NCBI GenBank assembly: GCA_015520535.1
Contig: WAPZ01000090.1
Span: 1-5,021 of the forward strand
Direction of reading: 5' to 3'
Source of the DNA: Candidatus Heimdallarchaeota archaeon
GTDB taxonomy: Archaea; Asgardarchaeota; Heimdallarchaeia; Hodarchaeales; S146-22
DNA length: 5,021 nucleotides
Every line of letters begins with the position of its first letter. Position 1 is the stretch's first letter. The notes below the pieces were generated by a model. The model searched no databases. It had not been told where the DNA came from and saw only the letters and a program-made list of their open reading frames with translations. Shown piece after piece: positions 1 through 4,805 of the stretch. The position numbers and the translations under genes were made by a program.

Positions 1-51
1 CAATATATGTAATAAAAATTGTGAACTTATGAAAGAATTCTTTTATTTTGT

Positions 52-70
52 CAATAAAAAGAAAAATAGA
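52..70 (-). terminator. T-rich terminator after the amidohydrolase gene
   Basis: Read on the minus strand, two T5 runs (plus-strand A runs at 56-60 and 62-66) follow the amidohydrolase stop by about 35 bases. No hairpin is needed: archaeal RNA polymerase commonly stops at T tracts. The assignment rests on base composition and position only. Confidence 0.45.
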
Positions 71-102
71 AAGGAAATCAAAGTGACCGACTTAAAACAC
101 AT

Positions 103-1305
103 TTACTCATTAAGGTATTTTAACGCACAACTACTCATGGCTTTCATGCCGATTGGAATGCTTTCTTCATCTAATATGAAGTGAGAACTGTGCATCGGGT
201 AAATATAACCTTTTTCTTCATTTCTAGTTCCAACCAACATCATCAAAGTTGGGATTTTTCTTTGGTTGCCGAATTCAAAGAAATCCTCAGCACCCATGAG
301 TGGCTTTTCGAGCCATTCAATGGAATCCTTACCCAATGCTTCAGAAATTGCGTTAGCAGCAATATCAACCAGTGTTGGATCATTCCATCCCGAAGAATAA
401 CCAAGACTTCCTGGATTAAAGACAATTTCGGCGTCAATGGAATAAAAGGCGGCAATATTGTTCACTGTATCTTTAATTCTTTGAACAAGGGTTTTTCTGA
501 CTTCTTCATTTAATGTTCTCAAAGTACCGGCAATTTCGGCGCGATCACCAATTATATTATGGCGTGTACCAGCGTGAAATTTCCCGATCGTTAAGACTAC
601 GGGTTCAAGGGGATCGATTTCTCGGTGTGGGAGGTTATATAGCGTTTGTACCAATTGAACTCCGATTGCAACTAGATCTTTGGTTTTATGTGGTGCAGAC
701 GCGTGGCCACCTGGTCCTTTAAGCGTAATATGATATTCATCCGCCGATGCAGTAACATAGCCCTTTTTAAGGCCAATTTTTCCTGTTGGGGTTGCAGAAT
801 CGACATGTAATGCCATAGCGGCAGTAACTTTCGGGTTTTCCAACACGCCAGCTTGTACCATAGGTAATGCTCCGCCTGGTCCTTCTTCTGCTGGTTGGAA
901 GACAAATTTGACATTTCCTTTTAATTTGTCCTTAAATTGTGCTAATACCTTGGCTACGCCAAGTATGATAGCGACGTGGGAATCGTGACCGCACATATGT
1001 GCTTTTCCTTTATTTTTTGACTTAAATTCAAGAGTATTTTCTTCATCTAAGGGAAGAGCATCCATATCGGCTCGAATCAAAAGAGTTTTCTCGGCATTTG
1101 GGTTATTGCATCGTAAAAGACCAACGACTCCGGTTTTAGCAACATTTTCTTTTACTTCCAGTCCCAAATCCTTAAGAAATTGAGCTACTAATTTTGCTGT
1201 TTCATGTTCTTCAAATCCAAGTTCGGGATTTTGGTGGATTTTTCTTCTAATCGCTATAATTTCTGGTAGAATTTCCTTTATGATTTCATCAATCTTTTCA
1301 TACAT
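103..1305 (-). CDS. M20D-family metallo-amidohydrolase (N-acyl-amino-acid hydrolase / carboxypeptidase type)
   Basis: This 400-residue protein has the full length and all motifs of the M20D peptidase family, which hydrolyses the amide bond of N-acylated amino acids or similar conjugates in the cytoplasm with two metal ions. Visible motifs, in order: an N-terminal RRKIHQNPELGFEE stretch (about 20-33); RADMDALP (78-85); MCGHDSH (104-110) with Cys105 and His107 as likely metal ligands; QPAEE (137-141) with the catalytic/metal-binding glutamates; LHV (His167); the lid or dimerisation domain with GPGGHASAPH (197-206); GAEDFFEF (338-345); and the C-terminal MHSSHF (371-376), whose His375 is a likely last ligand. 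There is no signal peptide. The start is supported by GGTG (minus strand, 1316-1313) seven bases before the ATG. It lies 23 bp downstream of the membrane-protein gene on the same strand, so the two are probably co-transcribed. The exact substrate cannot be read from sequence; aminoacylase, hippurate-hydrolase and carboxypeptidase activities all occur in the family. Confidence 0.93.
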   Translation of the reverse strand: MYEKIDEIIKEILPEIIAIRRKIHQNPELGFEEHETAKLVAQFLKDLGLEVKENVAKTGVVGLLRCNNPNAEKTLLIRADMDALPLDEENTLEFKSKNKGKAHMCGHDSHVAIILGVAKVLAQFKDKLKGNVKFVFQPAEEGPGGALPMVQAGVLENPKVTAAMALHVDSATPTGKIGLKKGYVTASADEYHITLKGPGGHASAPHKTKDLVAIGVQLVQTLYNLPHREIDPLEPVVLTIGKFHAGTRHNIIGDRAEIAGTLRTLNEEVRKTLVQRIKDTVNNIAAFYSIDAEIVFNPGSLGYSSGWNDPTLVDIAANAISEALGKDSIEWLEKPLMGAEDFFEFGNQRKIPTLMMLVGTRNEEKGYIYPMHSSHFILDEESIPIGMKAMSSCALKYLNE

Positions 1306-1328
1306 GACTTTACACCATCATCTTTCGT

Positions 1329-1763
1329 TCAGTTCATTTGCCCATTTTTAGTTAAAAGAGTCACAATATCTTTTTTTACGGTTTCTGCAAAACGATATTC
1401 TAAATTGTATGTTAAAATGAAGTATAATGCGGTTATGCCTATTAAGACTGTGCCAACTACCATAGTTTTTGATATAACAAGTATTATACCAAGAAGCATC
1501 AGAAAAAAACTACTAATAACGGGTATTTTGAGAATCCATGTGTAAGTAAACTCGATGGCTGTGGACATTGAGAGTTCTTTCCTTTGAACGTGGGTGTGAG
1601 ACGCGTCTATTTTTATCGTTGCGATTGGCAACCATGAAATGCCGGAATAAGAGAGGATTTGTATTTCAATTTGACTGAAATCCGTTTTTTTGATTTTTAA
1701 TCGACGTGATGTATTTATATATGTCTCTAATTGTTCAGTTATGGTTTTTTGCATATGTTTCAT
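1329..1763 (-). CDS. small membrane protein with a two-helix hairpin, function unknown
   Basis: I do not recognise this 144-residue protein. Residues 1-78 are polar, with a lysine/arginine-rich patch (about 17-27) and then alternating hydrophobic residues that suggest beta strands. Two strongly hydrophobic stretches follow at about 79-98 (IPVISSFFLMLLGIILVISK) and 101-119, separated by only a couple of residues, so they should form a tight transmembrane hairpin. The last 25 residues are polar and charged, so both ends are probably on the same side of the membrane, likely the cytoplasm. There are no cysteines or recognisable catalytic motifs. A second in-frame ATG at 1754 (Met4) is an equally possible start: GAGATG, purine-rich, lies before it and overlaps the first ATG region. 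It is the first gene of a probable two-gene unit with the amidohydrolase 23 bp downstream. Its link to that enzyme is only positional. Confidence 0.72.
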   Translation of the reverse strand: MKHMQKTITEQLETYINTSRRLKIKKTDFSQIEIQILSYSGISWLPIATIKIDASHTHVQRKELSMSTAIEFTYTWILKIPVISSFFLMLLGIILVISKTMVVGTVLIGITALYFILTYNLEYRFAETVKKDIVTLLTKNGQMN

Positions 1764-1810
1764 CTCATACTTTCAACAAATTTTTCTAATGTGGGCGTAT
1801 AACAGCTTTG

Positions 1811-1826
1811 AAATAAATTTTTAAAT
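1811..1826. promoter_or_regulatory. shared AT-rich TATA region of a divergent promoter
   Basis: The AAATAAATTTTTAAAT stretch is nearly self-complementary and reads as a TATA-like box on both strands. On the plus strand TTTTTAAAT (1818-1826) would place a transcript start near 1848, about 26 bases downstream. That is inside the longer GNAT reading frame, so it argues for the internal start at 1902. On the minus strand AAATTTATT would place a start near 1790, giving a leader of roughly 27 bases before the membrane-protein gene. Positions of transcript starts are inferred from the usual archaeal TATA-to-start distance. Confidence 0.5.
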
Positions 1827-1901
1827 ATGACGAAACAAAAGACGTTACCAAGAGAACTGACTACCGTCTCTCTTATTTTAATTGTATTTACCGTGATAAA
1901 A

Positions 1902-2366
1902 ATGTCGGAAGAAGAAAAAATCGTATATCGTTTTGCAACCGCTGATGATAGAGATCAAATATACGACTTTGCTTTAAAAGCCCTCAATGATCCTCGTTTA
2001 CCCGATTTTGCCGAAGATATTGGTGATGAATTACTAGAACGGATTCGGACCGGTGATCCCACCACTGTACTTTTGGCATTAAACGGAAAAACAAATGAAA
2101 TCATTGGTTATATCGAAATGGGCGAACATAAAACCATAAAAGGGAAAAAAATCTTTTATATTCGTGGTATCTATGTGCTGCCAGAGTACCGTCGCCATGG
2201 CATTGGTCGGGAATTGTTTAACCGCATGTTACGTGAAAAATGTAAAGATGCTGTCCAAATTCGTGTGGATGCCTTCACTGAAGAAGGTTTGAATTTTTGG
2301 AAAAACTTGAATTTCAAAGTGCACCATTATGCTCTATATCTCAATAATGATCCCGGTACGTGTTAG
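1902..2366 (+). CDS. GNAT-family N-acetyltransferase
   Basis: This 154-residue protein is a GCN5-related N-acetyltransferase, which transfers an acetyl (or other acyl) group from CoA to an amine. The N-terminal strand and helix are at 7-30. Motif A is IRGIYVLPEYRRHGIGRELF (about 87-106), with the R-x-x-G-x-G pyrophosphate-binding loop at 97-102 (RRHGIG). Motif B follows, with LNFWKNLNFKV at 130-140 in the place of the usual 'fYeklGF' segment; the usual Gly is Asn here. The frame stays open upstream to an ATG at 1827, but I prefer 1902. The extra 25 residues are not GNAT-like, the 1827 ATG abuts a TATA-like box with no ribosome binding site, and GTGAT (1893-1897), complementary to the 16S anti-Shine-Dalgarno tail, sits four bases before 1902. 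It diverges from the membrane-protein/amidohydrolase unit. The substrate (small molecule, peptide or protein N-terminus) cannot be told; a RimI-like role is possible but not shown. Confidence 0.88.
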   Translation: MSEEEKIVYRFATADDRDQIYDFALKALNDPRLPDFAEDIGDELLERIRTGDPTTVLLALNGKTNEIIGYIEMGEHKTIKGKKIFYIRGIYVLPEYRRHGIGRELFNRMLREKCKDAVQIRVDAFTEEGLNFWKNLNFKVHHYALYLNNDPGTC

Positions 2367-2398
2367 AACGACTCTAATCACCGCTGCCGACAAAGTAT

Positions 2399-2431
2399 GC
2401 TTTTCTAATTTGTTGTTCTTTTTATTTTCAA
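2399..2431 (+). terminator. T-rich terminator region after the GNAT gene
   Basis: Several T4-T5 runs, including TTCTTTTTATTTTC, start about 35 bases after the GNAT stop codon. There is no stable hairpin in front of them, consistent with archaeal T-tract termination. Composition-based call. Confidence 0.4.
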
Positions 2432-2483
2432 TTCCTTTGAAAAAAAGATAAATATCCGATGTCTGCTTTTTTTGCCGTCGCTC

Positions 2484-2501
2484 TTTTTGGTCTGCCAAAA
2501 A
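2484..2501. repeat. perfect 7-bp inverted repeat with 4-nt loop, upstream of the 2566 gene
   Basis: TTTTTGG (2484-2490) and CCAAAAA (2495-2501) are perfectly complementary around the loop TCTG. The element lies just upstream of a TATA-like box (GTTTTTATGG, 2508-2517) that would serve the gene at 2566, in a position where an archaeal regulator could bind. A hairpin terminator for the preceding gene is the alternative, but it has no T run on its downstream side. Confidence 0.35.
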
Positions 2502-2507
2502 ACAAAC

Positions 2508-2517
2508 GTTTTTATGG
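2508..2517 (+). promoter_or_regulatory. TATA-like box for the small gene at 2566
   Basis: GTTTTTATGG would place a transcript start about 25 bases downstream, near 2538-2540. That leaves a leader of roughly 26 bases that still contains the strong ribosome binding site. Inferred from spacing only. Confidence 0.35.
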
Positions 2518-2548
2518 TTTTGTTTACGATAGTTAACTTGAACTCTTT

Positions 2549-2555
2549 GAGGAGG
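2549..2555 (+). promoter_or_regulatory. strong Shine-Dalgarno site, GAGGAGG
   Basis: GAGGAGG lies ten bases before the ATG at 2566 and is the best ribosome binding site in the window. It decides both the reality and the start of the small gene downstream. Confidence 0.75.
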
Positions 2556-2565
2556 TTAGTGGCGA

Positions 2566-2853
2566 ATGTTGTATTTAGTTCGGCATTCTCATAAAACAGA
2601 CAACTGCCCAGCAGAAAATAAAGATATAGCTCCAATGTTGTTGAAACATTTGTCTAAACAAAATGCAGCGCAATATGGAATCTCTTTACATGGGGAGGCT
2701 GTGATAAATGGCGAACACACACTTTATTTGATCTTAGAATCTGATACCGCAGAAAAAGTGAAAGAATTCATGAAGCCCTTTTCTCAGTTTGGTGACGTAG
2801 AAATTAAATCTGCATCGCCATGTGAAGTGGTTGTAGAACGCGGCCGTTGCTAA
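2566..2853 (+). CDS. small conserved-looking protein of unknown function, probable ferredoxin-like alpha/beta fold
   Basis: The 95-residue product is well supported by a GAGGAGG site and by its regular alternation of strands and helices. A first strand MLYLVRHSH (1-9) carries His7 and His9, followed by NCPAEN (13-18) with Cys14. A helix runs at about 21-34, then a strand pair GISLHGEAVINGEHTLYLILES (38-59), a helix at 61-72, and a last strand VEIKSASPCEVVVER (78-92). The beta-alpha-beta-beta-alpha-beta order fits a ferredoxin-like, Dabb/YciI-like dimeric barrel. The H-x-H-x4-CP start reminds me of small uncharacterised archaeal and bacterial proteins beginning 'xxYxVxHxHxxExCPA'; I cannot verify a family name. 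Three cysteines (14, 86, 95) and two histidines could bind metal or be redox-active, but this is conjecture. It is a single-gene unit, with T-rich tracts before and after it. Confidence 0.8.
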   Translation: MLYLVRHSHKTDNCPAENKDIAPMLLKHLSKQNAAQYGISLHGEAVINGEHTLYLILESDTAEKVKEFMKPFSQFGDVEIKSASPCEVVVERGRC

Positions 2854-2871
2854 TTTGAATTAAATGTTTCA

Positions 2872-2890
2872 TTTTTTCCCTTTTTTATTT
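2872..2890 (+). terminator. T-rich terminator after the small gene
   Basis: Two T6 runs separated by CCC follow the stop codon by about 20 bases, a typical archaeal termination signal. A short palindrome, AAAAAC-GT-GTTTTT (2891-2904), lies immediately downstream and may be incidental. Confidence 0.5.
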
Positions 2891-2964
2891 AAAAACGTGT
2901 TTTTCGTTCCGGTTGGAGTCAGGTCAAATTTTCTGTAATTGAAGTTAAAAGAACTCTTTTTTCT

Positions 2965-2982
2965 CAATCACAAAAAAGATTG
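2965..2982 (-). terminator. tRNA-Leu 3' terminator (T6 run within a short inverted repeat)
   Basis: Immediately after the encoded CCA, the minus strand reads CAATC, then T6 (2977-2972), then GATTG. The T6 run is the likely stop signal. The 5-bp repeat CAATC/GATTG around it could form a weak hairpin. Confidence 0.55.
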
Positions 2983-3101
2983 TGGTGCGGGGGGTGGGAT
3001 TCGAACCCACGTAGGCCTACGCCATTGGATCTTAAGTCCAACGCCATTGATCAGGCGTCGCAGCCCACAACAACCCATTGACCTGGCTAGGCGACCCCCG
3101 C
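2983..3101 (-). tRNA. trnL: tRNA-Leu(UAA) with a 31-nt D-arm insertion and encoded CCA
   Basis: On the minus strand all arms of a class II leucine tRNA are present. The acceptor is GCGGGGG (3101-3095) paired with CCCCCGC (2993-2987), discriminator A at 2986 and encoded CCA at 2985-2983. The 3-bp D-stem is GCC (3092-3090) with GGC (3045-3043). The anticodon stem is TTGGA/TCCAA around the loop CTTAAGA, with anticodon TAA (3034-3032). The long variable arm contains GGC-GTAG-GCC. The T arm is GTGGG-TTCGAAT-CCCAC, perfect 5 bp. Without CCA the gene is 116 nt. Removing 31 nt from the D-loop, bounded by a TCAATGG direct repeat, gives an 85-nt tRNA with a 13-nt D-loop containing the GG pair, exactly as expected for archaeal tRNA-Leu. 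The insertion is therefore most likely a non-canonical intron; a pseudogene made by insertion is the alternative, but all other conserved bases are intact. Confidence 0.92.
3044..3081 (-). other. candidate non-canonical tRNA intron in the D-arm (31 nt, boundaries ambiguous)
   Basis: The 7-nt direct repeat TCAATGG occurs at 3081-3075 and again at 3050-3044. Any of eight registers (3044-3074 through 3051-3081) removes 31 nt and gives the same mature tRNA. The insert can fold as TGGGC/GCCTG around the loop TGCGAC. It can also pair with the 5' exon: GTCGC-CT-AGCC (3095-3085) matches GGCT-GCGAC (3065-3057), nine pairs with a 2-nt bulge. I tested each register for the strict bulge-helix-bulge motif (3-nt bulges flanking a 4-bp helix across the splice sites) and found none. 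Confidence 0.6.
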
Positions 3102-3121
3102 TTGTTGGAGATCTGTGCTTA

Positions 3122-3143
3122 TCTGCAAAAAGGCTTTTGCAGA
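3122..3143. repeat. perfect 9-bp inverted repeat with 4-nt loop in the tRNA leader/promoter region
   Basis: TCTGCAAAA (3122-3130) and TTTTGCAGA (3135-3143) are exact reverse complements around AGGC. It is the longest perfect hairpin I noticed in the window. It lies 20-42 bases upstream of the tRNA on its own strand, probably over the transcription start, and about 250 bases upstream of orc1 on the other strand. It could be an operator, a structured tRNA leader, or part of an origin region; sequence alone does not choose. Confidence 0.6.
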
Positions 3144-3150
3144 CGTTGGT

Positions 3151-3164
3151 ATCAAAATAAAAAA
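3151..3164 (-). promoter_or_regulatory. TATA-like box for tRNA-Leu
   Basis: The minus strand reads TTTTTTATTTTGAT about 50-63 bases upstream of the tRNA 5' end. The usual 25-base distance would put the start near 3131, within the inverted repeat at 3122-3143, leaving a leader of about 30 nt for RNase P to remove. Inferred from composition and spacing. Confidence 0.35.
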
Positions 3165-3226
3165 TCATATCTTCAATCTAACAAAAAAATGTTTACATTT
3201 TTATAATTTTCTTTTTTGAATCGCAA

Positions 3227-3260
3227 GTGTGTGTTCATGTAATGTGTGAACTATGTGTGA
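3227..3260 (+). repeat. short tandem TGTGTG-type repeats upstream of orc1
   Basis: GTGTGTGT (3227-3234) is followed by ATGTGTGA at 3242-3249 and at 3253-3260. The last two are identical and 11 bases apart, about one helical turn, so a protein could read them on the same DNA face. GTTCA...TGAAC (3233-3237 and 3247-3251) adds a short inverted repeat. Possible Orc1 or regulator binding sites; function not shown. Confidence 0.4.
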
Positions 3261-3303
3261 GTGGGATGTTGTAGATAGTTAGACGTTATCACGATAATAT
3301 GGG

Positions 3304-3354
3304 GAGTTAATAAAGACGATTTCGAAATGGAGGTGGGTAGAAAGTGAGTTAATA
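3304..3354 (+). promoter_or_regulatory. candidate orc1 promoter(s): two GAGTTAATA copies
   Basis: GAGTTAATA occurs at 3304-3312 and again at 3346-3354, 42 bases apart. The downstream copy would place transcription near 3377, giving a short leader that contains the purine-rich GAGAGGAAG before the ATG. The upstream copy would give a leader of about 60 bases. A more obvious TATAAA (3375-3380) is too close to the ATG to be the box for this start. Confidence 0.3.
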
Positions 3355-3394
3355 GGTCAATTTAGAGCGACAAGTATAAAAGAGAGGAAGAATT

Positions 3395-4633
3395 ATGGCG
3401 GAAGTGCAGAAAAGCGATAATCCATTGGATGATGTCTTTACCGAGTTTTTACAATCCCCACGAGTGTTCAAGAATAGAGATGTGCTTACAGATCGGTACA
3501 TTCCGGATAAGTTACCACATAGAACGACACAGATAAAAGCGTTAGGTTATACCTTGGCTAGTATTTTACGAGGAGCGAGACCATCTAATGTATTCCTCTA
3601 TGGGAAAACAGGAACCGGAAAAACAGCCGTTGCAAAGTTTGTTCTGAAAAATTTGGCAGCAAAGGCAAAAGAACAAGGATATGATATGAGCACTGCCTAT
3701 ATAAATTGCCATACTGTGGATACAAATTATAGAGTATTTGCTGAACTGTGTCATTTTTTGGATGTAAAGGTTCCTTTTACTGGTTTGCCAACAGATGAGG
3801 TTTTTAACCGTTTTTGCACTGCATTAGATGAAAAAAATACCTTGTTTGTTATTGTAATGGATGAAATTGATCTTTTGGTGAAAAAAAGCGGAAGTGAAAC
3901 GCTGTATCAGCTTACACGTATCAATACGGTGTTAGAAAAATCGCGTGTCAGTATTGTAGGTATTTCTAACGATTTAAAGTTTAAAGAATATTTGGATCCG
4001 CGCGTGCTTTCTAGCTTATCAGAAGAGGAAATCGTGTTTCGTCCTTATACGGCACAAGAACTTAATGACATTTTAAATGATCGTGCTCATATGGCTTTTA
4101 ACGACGGATGTATTGATGATGCGGTGATCCCACTTATTGCTGCTATAGCGGCTCGTGAACATGGTGACGCAAGACGCGCTATCGATTTACTCCGAGTTGC
4201 CGGTGAAATCACCGAACGAAATGGCGACTCCATTATCACACCAAAACATGTAAGAATGGCCCATGATGCCATTGAACGAAACACTGTCAGCGAAGTGGTC
4301 ACTACATTACCCATCCAATCAAAATTGCTACTCACCGCAATTTATCTCCAATACCGTGAACGAGAAAAAAATGATGAAACAGGCGTTACCACTGGTGACG
4401 CTTATCAACAGTATATCGAATTATGTGATTACATGCGCATGGAACCACTAACGCAACGACGAATCTCAGAACTCATTAATGAACTAGATCTTTTAGGCAT
4501 AATATCCGCACGCGTCGTCTCCCGTGGAAGATACGGACGAACTAAACAAATCACGTTTACCGTTTCTACGCGTCTGGTTCATGATGCCCTAAGTTCTGAT
4601 ATAGGCCTAAAGAAATTTCTCAATTTTTCTTAG
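3395..4633 (+). CDS. orc1/cdc6: Orc1/Cdc6-type replication initiator
   Basis: This 412-residue protein has the length and layout of archaeal Orc1/Cdc6, which binds origins as an ATP-dependent switch and helps load the MCM helicase. The N-terminal segment VFKNRDVLTDRYIPDKLPHR (24-43) is typical of the family. Walker A is GKTGTGKT (70-77) with Lys76. Walker B is VIVMDEID (152-159) with Asp156-Glu157. Segment SETLYQLTRINTVL (167-180) is in the position of the initiator-specific helix. Sensor 1 is SIVGISND (186-193), an arginine-finger region is LDPRVLSSL (200-208), and sensor 2 is HGDARRAIDLL (256-266). A winged-helix DNA-binding domain follows from about 300 to 412, with a recognition region near TQRRISELINELDLLGII (353-370) and a likely wing at RGRYGRTKQITF (377-388). 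No key residue is missing. The start is supported by GAGAGGAAG (3382-3390) just before the ATG. It is a single-gene unit. Base skew changes between the AAA+ half and the rest of the gene (see findings). Confidence 0.96.
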   Translation: MAEVQKSDNPLDDVFTEFLQSPRVFKNRDVLTDRYIPDKLPHRTTQIKALGYTLASILRGARPSNVFLYGKTGTGKTAVAKFVLKNLAAKAKEQGYDMSTAYINCHTVDTNYRVFAELCHFLDVKVPFTGLPTDEVFNRFCTALDEKNTLFVIVMDEIDLLVKKSGSETLYQLTRINTVLEKSRVSIVGISNDLKFKEYLDPRVLSSLSEEEIVFRPYTAQELNDILNDRAHMAFNDGCIDDAVIPLIAAIAAREHGDARRAIDLLRVAGEITERNGDSIITPKHVRMAHDAIERNTVSEVVTTLPIQSKLLLTAIYLQYREREKNDETGVTTGDAYQQYIELCDYMRMEPLTQRRISELINELDLLGIISARVVSRGRYGRTKQITFTVSTRLVHDALSSDIGLKKFLNFS

Positions 4634-4698
4634 TCATAGGACTTATTAGACATTAAGAAAAATTTTCAAAAGACTAAAAATGTGATAACTATATTGTG

Positions 4699-4720
4699 TT
4701 TTTTTGTTTACTTTTCTTTT
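4699..4720 (+). terminator. T-rich terminator after orc1
   Basis: A T7 run (4699-4705) followed by TTTTCTTTT lies about 65 bases after the orc1 stop codon, the first strong T tract on this strand after the gene. Archaeal termination is expected here. Confidence 0.45.
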
Positions 4721-4761
4721 CACCTTAATAGAAACAAAAAGCGTTCTTTTCAACAATCTTC

Positions 4762-4805
4762 TTTCCAAAAAATCTCATTCAATGCAACAATATATGTTTT
4801 GGAAA
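4762..4805. repeat. 9-bp inverted repeat, 26-nt spacer, downstream of orc1
   Basis: TTTCCAAAA (4762-4770) and TTTTGGAAA (4797-4805) are exact reverse complements. A further CTTCCAAC occurs at about 4812-4819. The TTCCA/TGGAA element resembles the arms of archaeal and haloarchaeal origin recognition boxes, but the full core is absent, and AT-rich DNA makes such matches fairly easy to find. Confidence 0.35.

Larger units (their letters stand above)
3102..3394. other. repeat-rich intergenic region between tRNA-Leu and orc1
   Basis: No gene is supported in these 293 bases. From left to right they hold the 9-bp inverted repeat (3122-3143); an A/T-rich core (about 3150-3217) with several A and T runs; three TGTGTG-centred repeats (3227-3260); a small palindrome TTATC-AC-GATAA (3286-3297); and two copies of GAGTTAATA (3304-3312 and 3346-3354). 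Origins in many archaea lie next to orc1/cdc6 genes, so this is one of the two candidate places. I saw no match to the canonical origin recognition box core (TTCCAxTGGAAAC type). Confidence 0.5.

Noticed and set aside
181..722. Plus-strand open frames antisense to the amidohydrolase
   Set aside because: The minus-strand M20D protein is intact with all its motifs, so these are shadows.
2405..2635. Minus-strand open frame of 76 codons
   Set aside because: It overlaps the start of the well-supported 2566 gene, is lysine/phenylalanine-rich from AT-rich intergenic DNA, and has no credible motif or ribosome binding site.
2911..2928. GGTTGGAGTCAGGTCAAA, resembling tRNA-Leu D-arm and anticodon-stem words on the plus strand
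   Set aside because: Only short words match (GTTGGA, CAGGTCAA), in the wrong order for a tRNA piece and with no paired arms. Not enough for a tRNA fragment or attachment site.
2939..3168. Open frames on both strands (66 and 73 codons) across the tRNA gene
   Set aside because: They run through the tRNA-Leu, including its T arm and acceptor. The plus-strand frame gives the 'GAGGGIRTHVGLRH' type peptide that is a well-known artefact of translating tRNA antisense sequence. No ribosome binding site.
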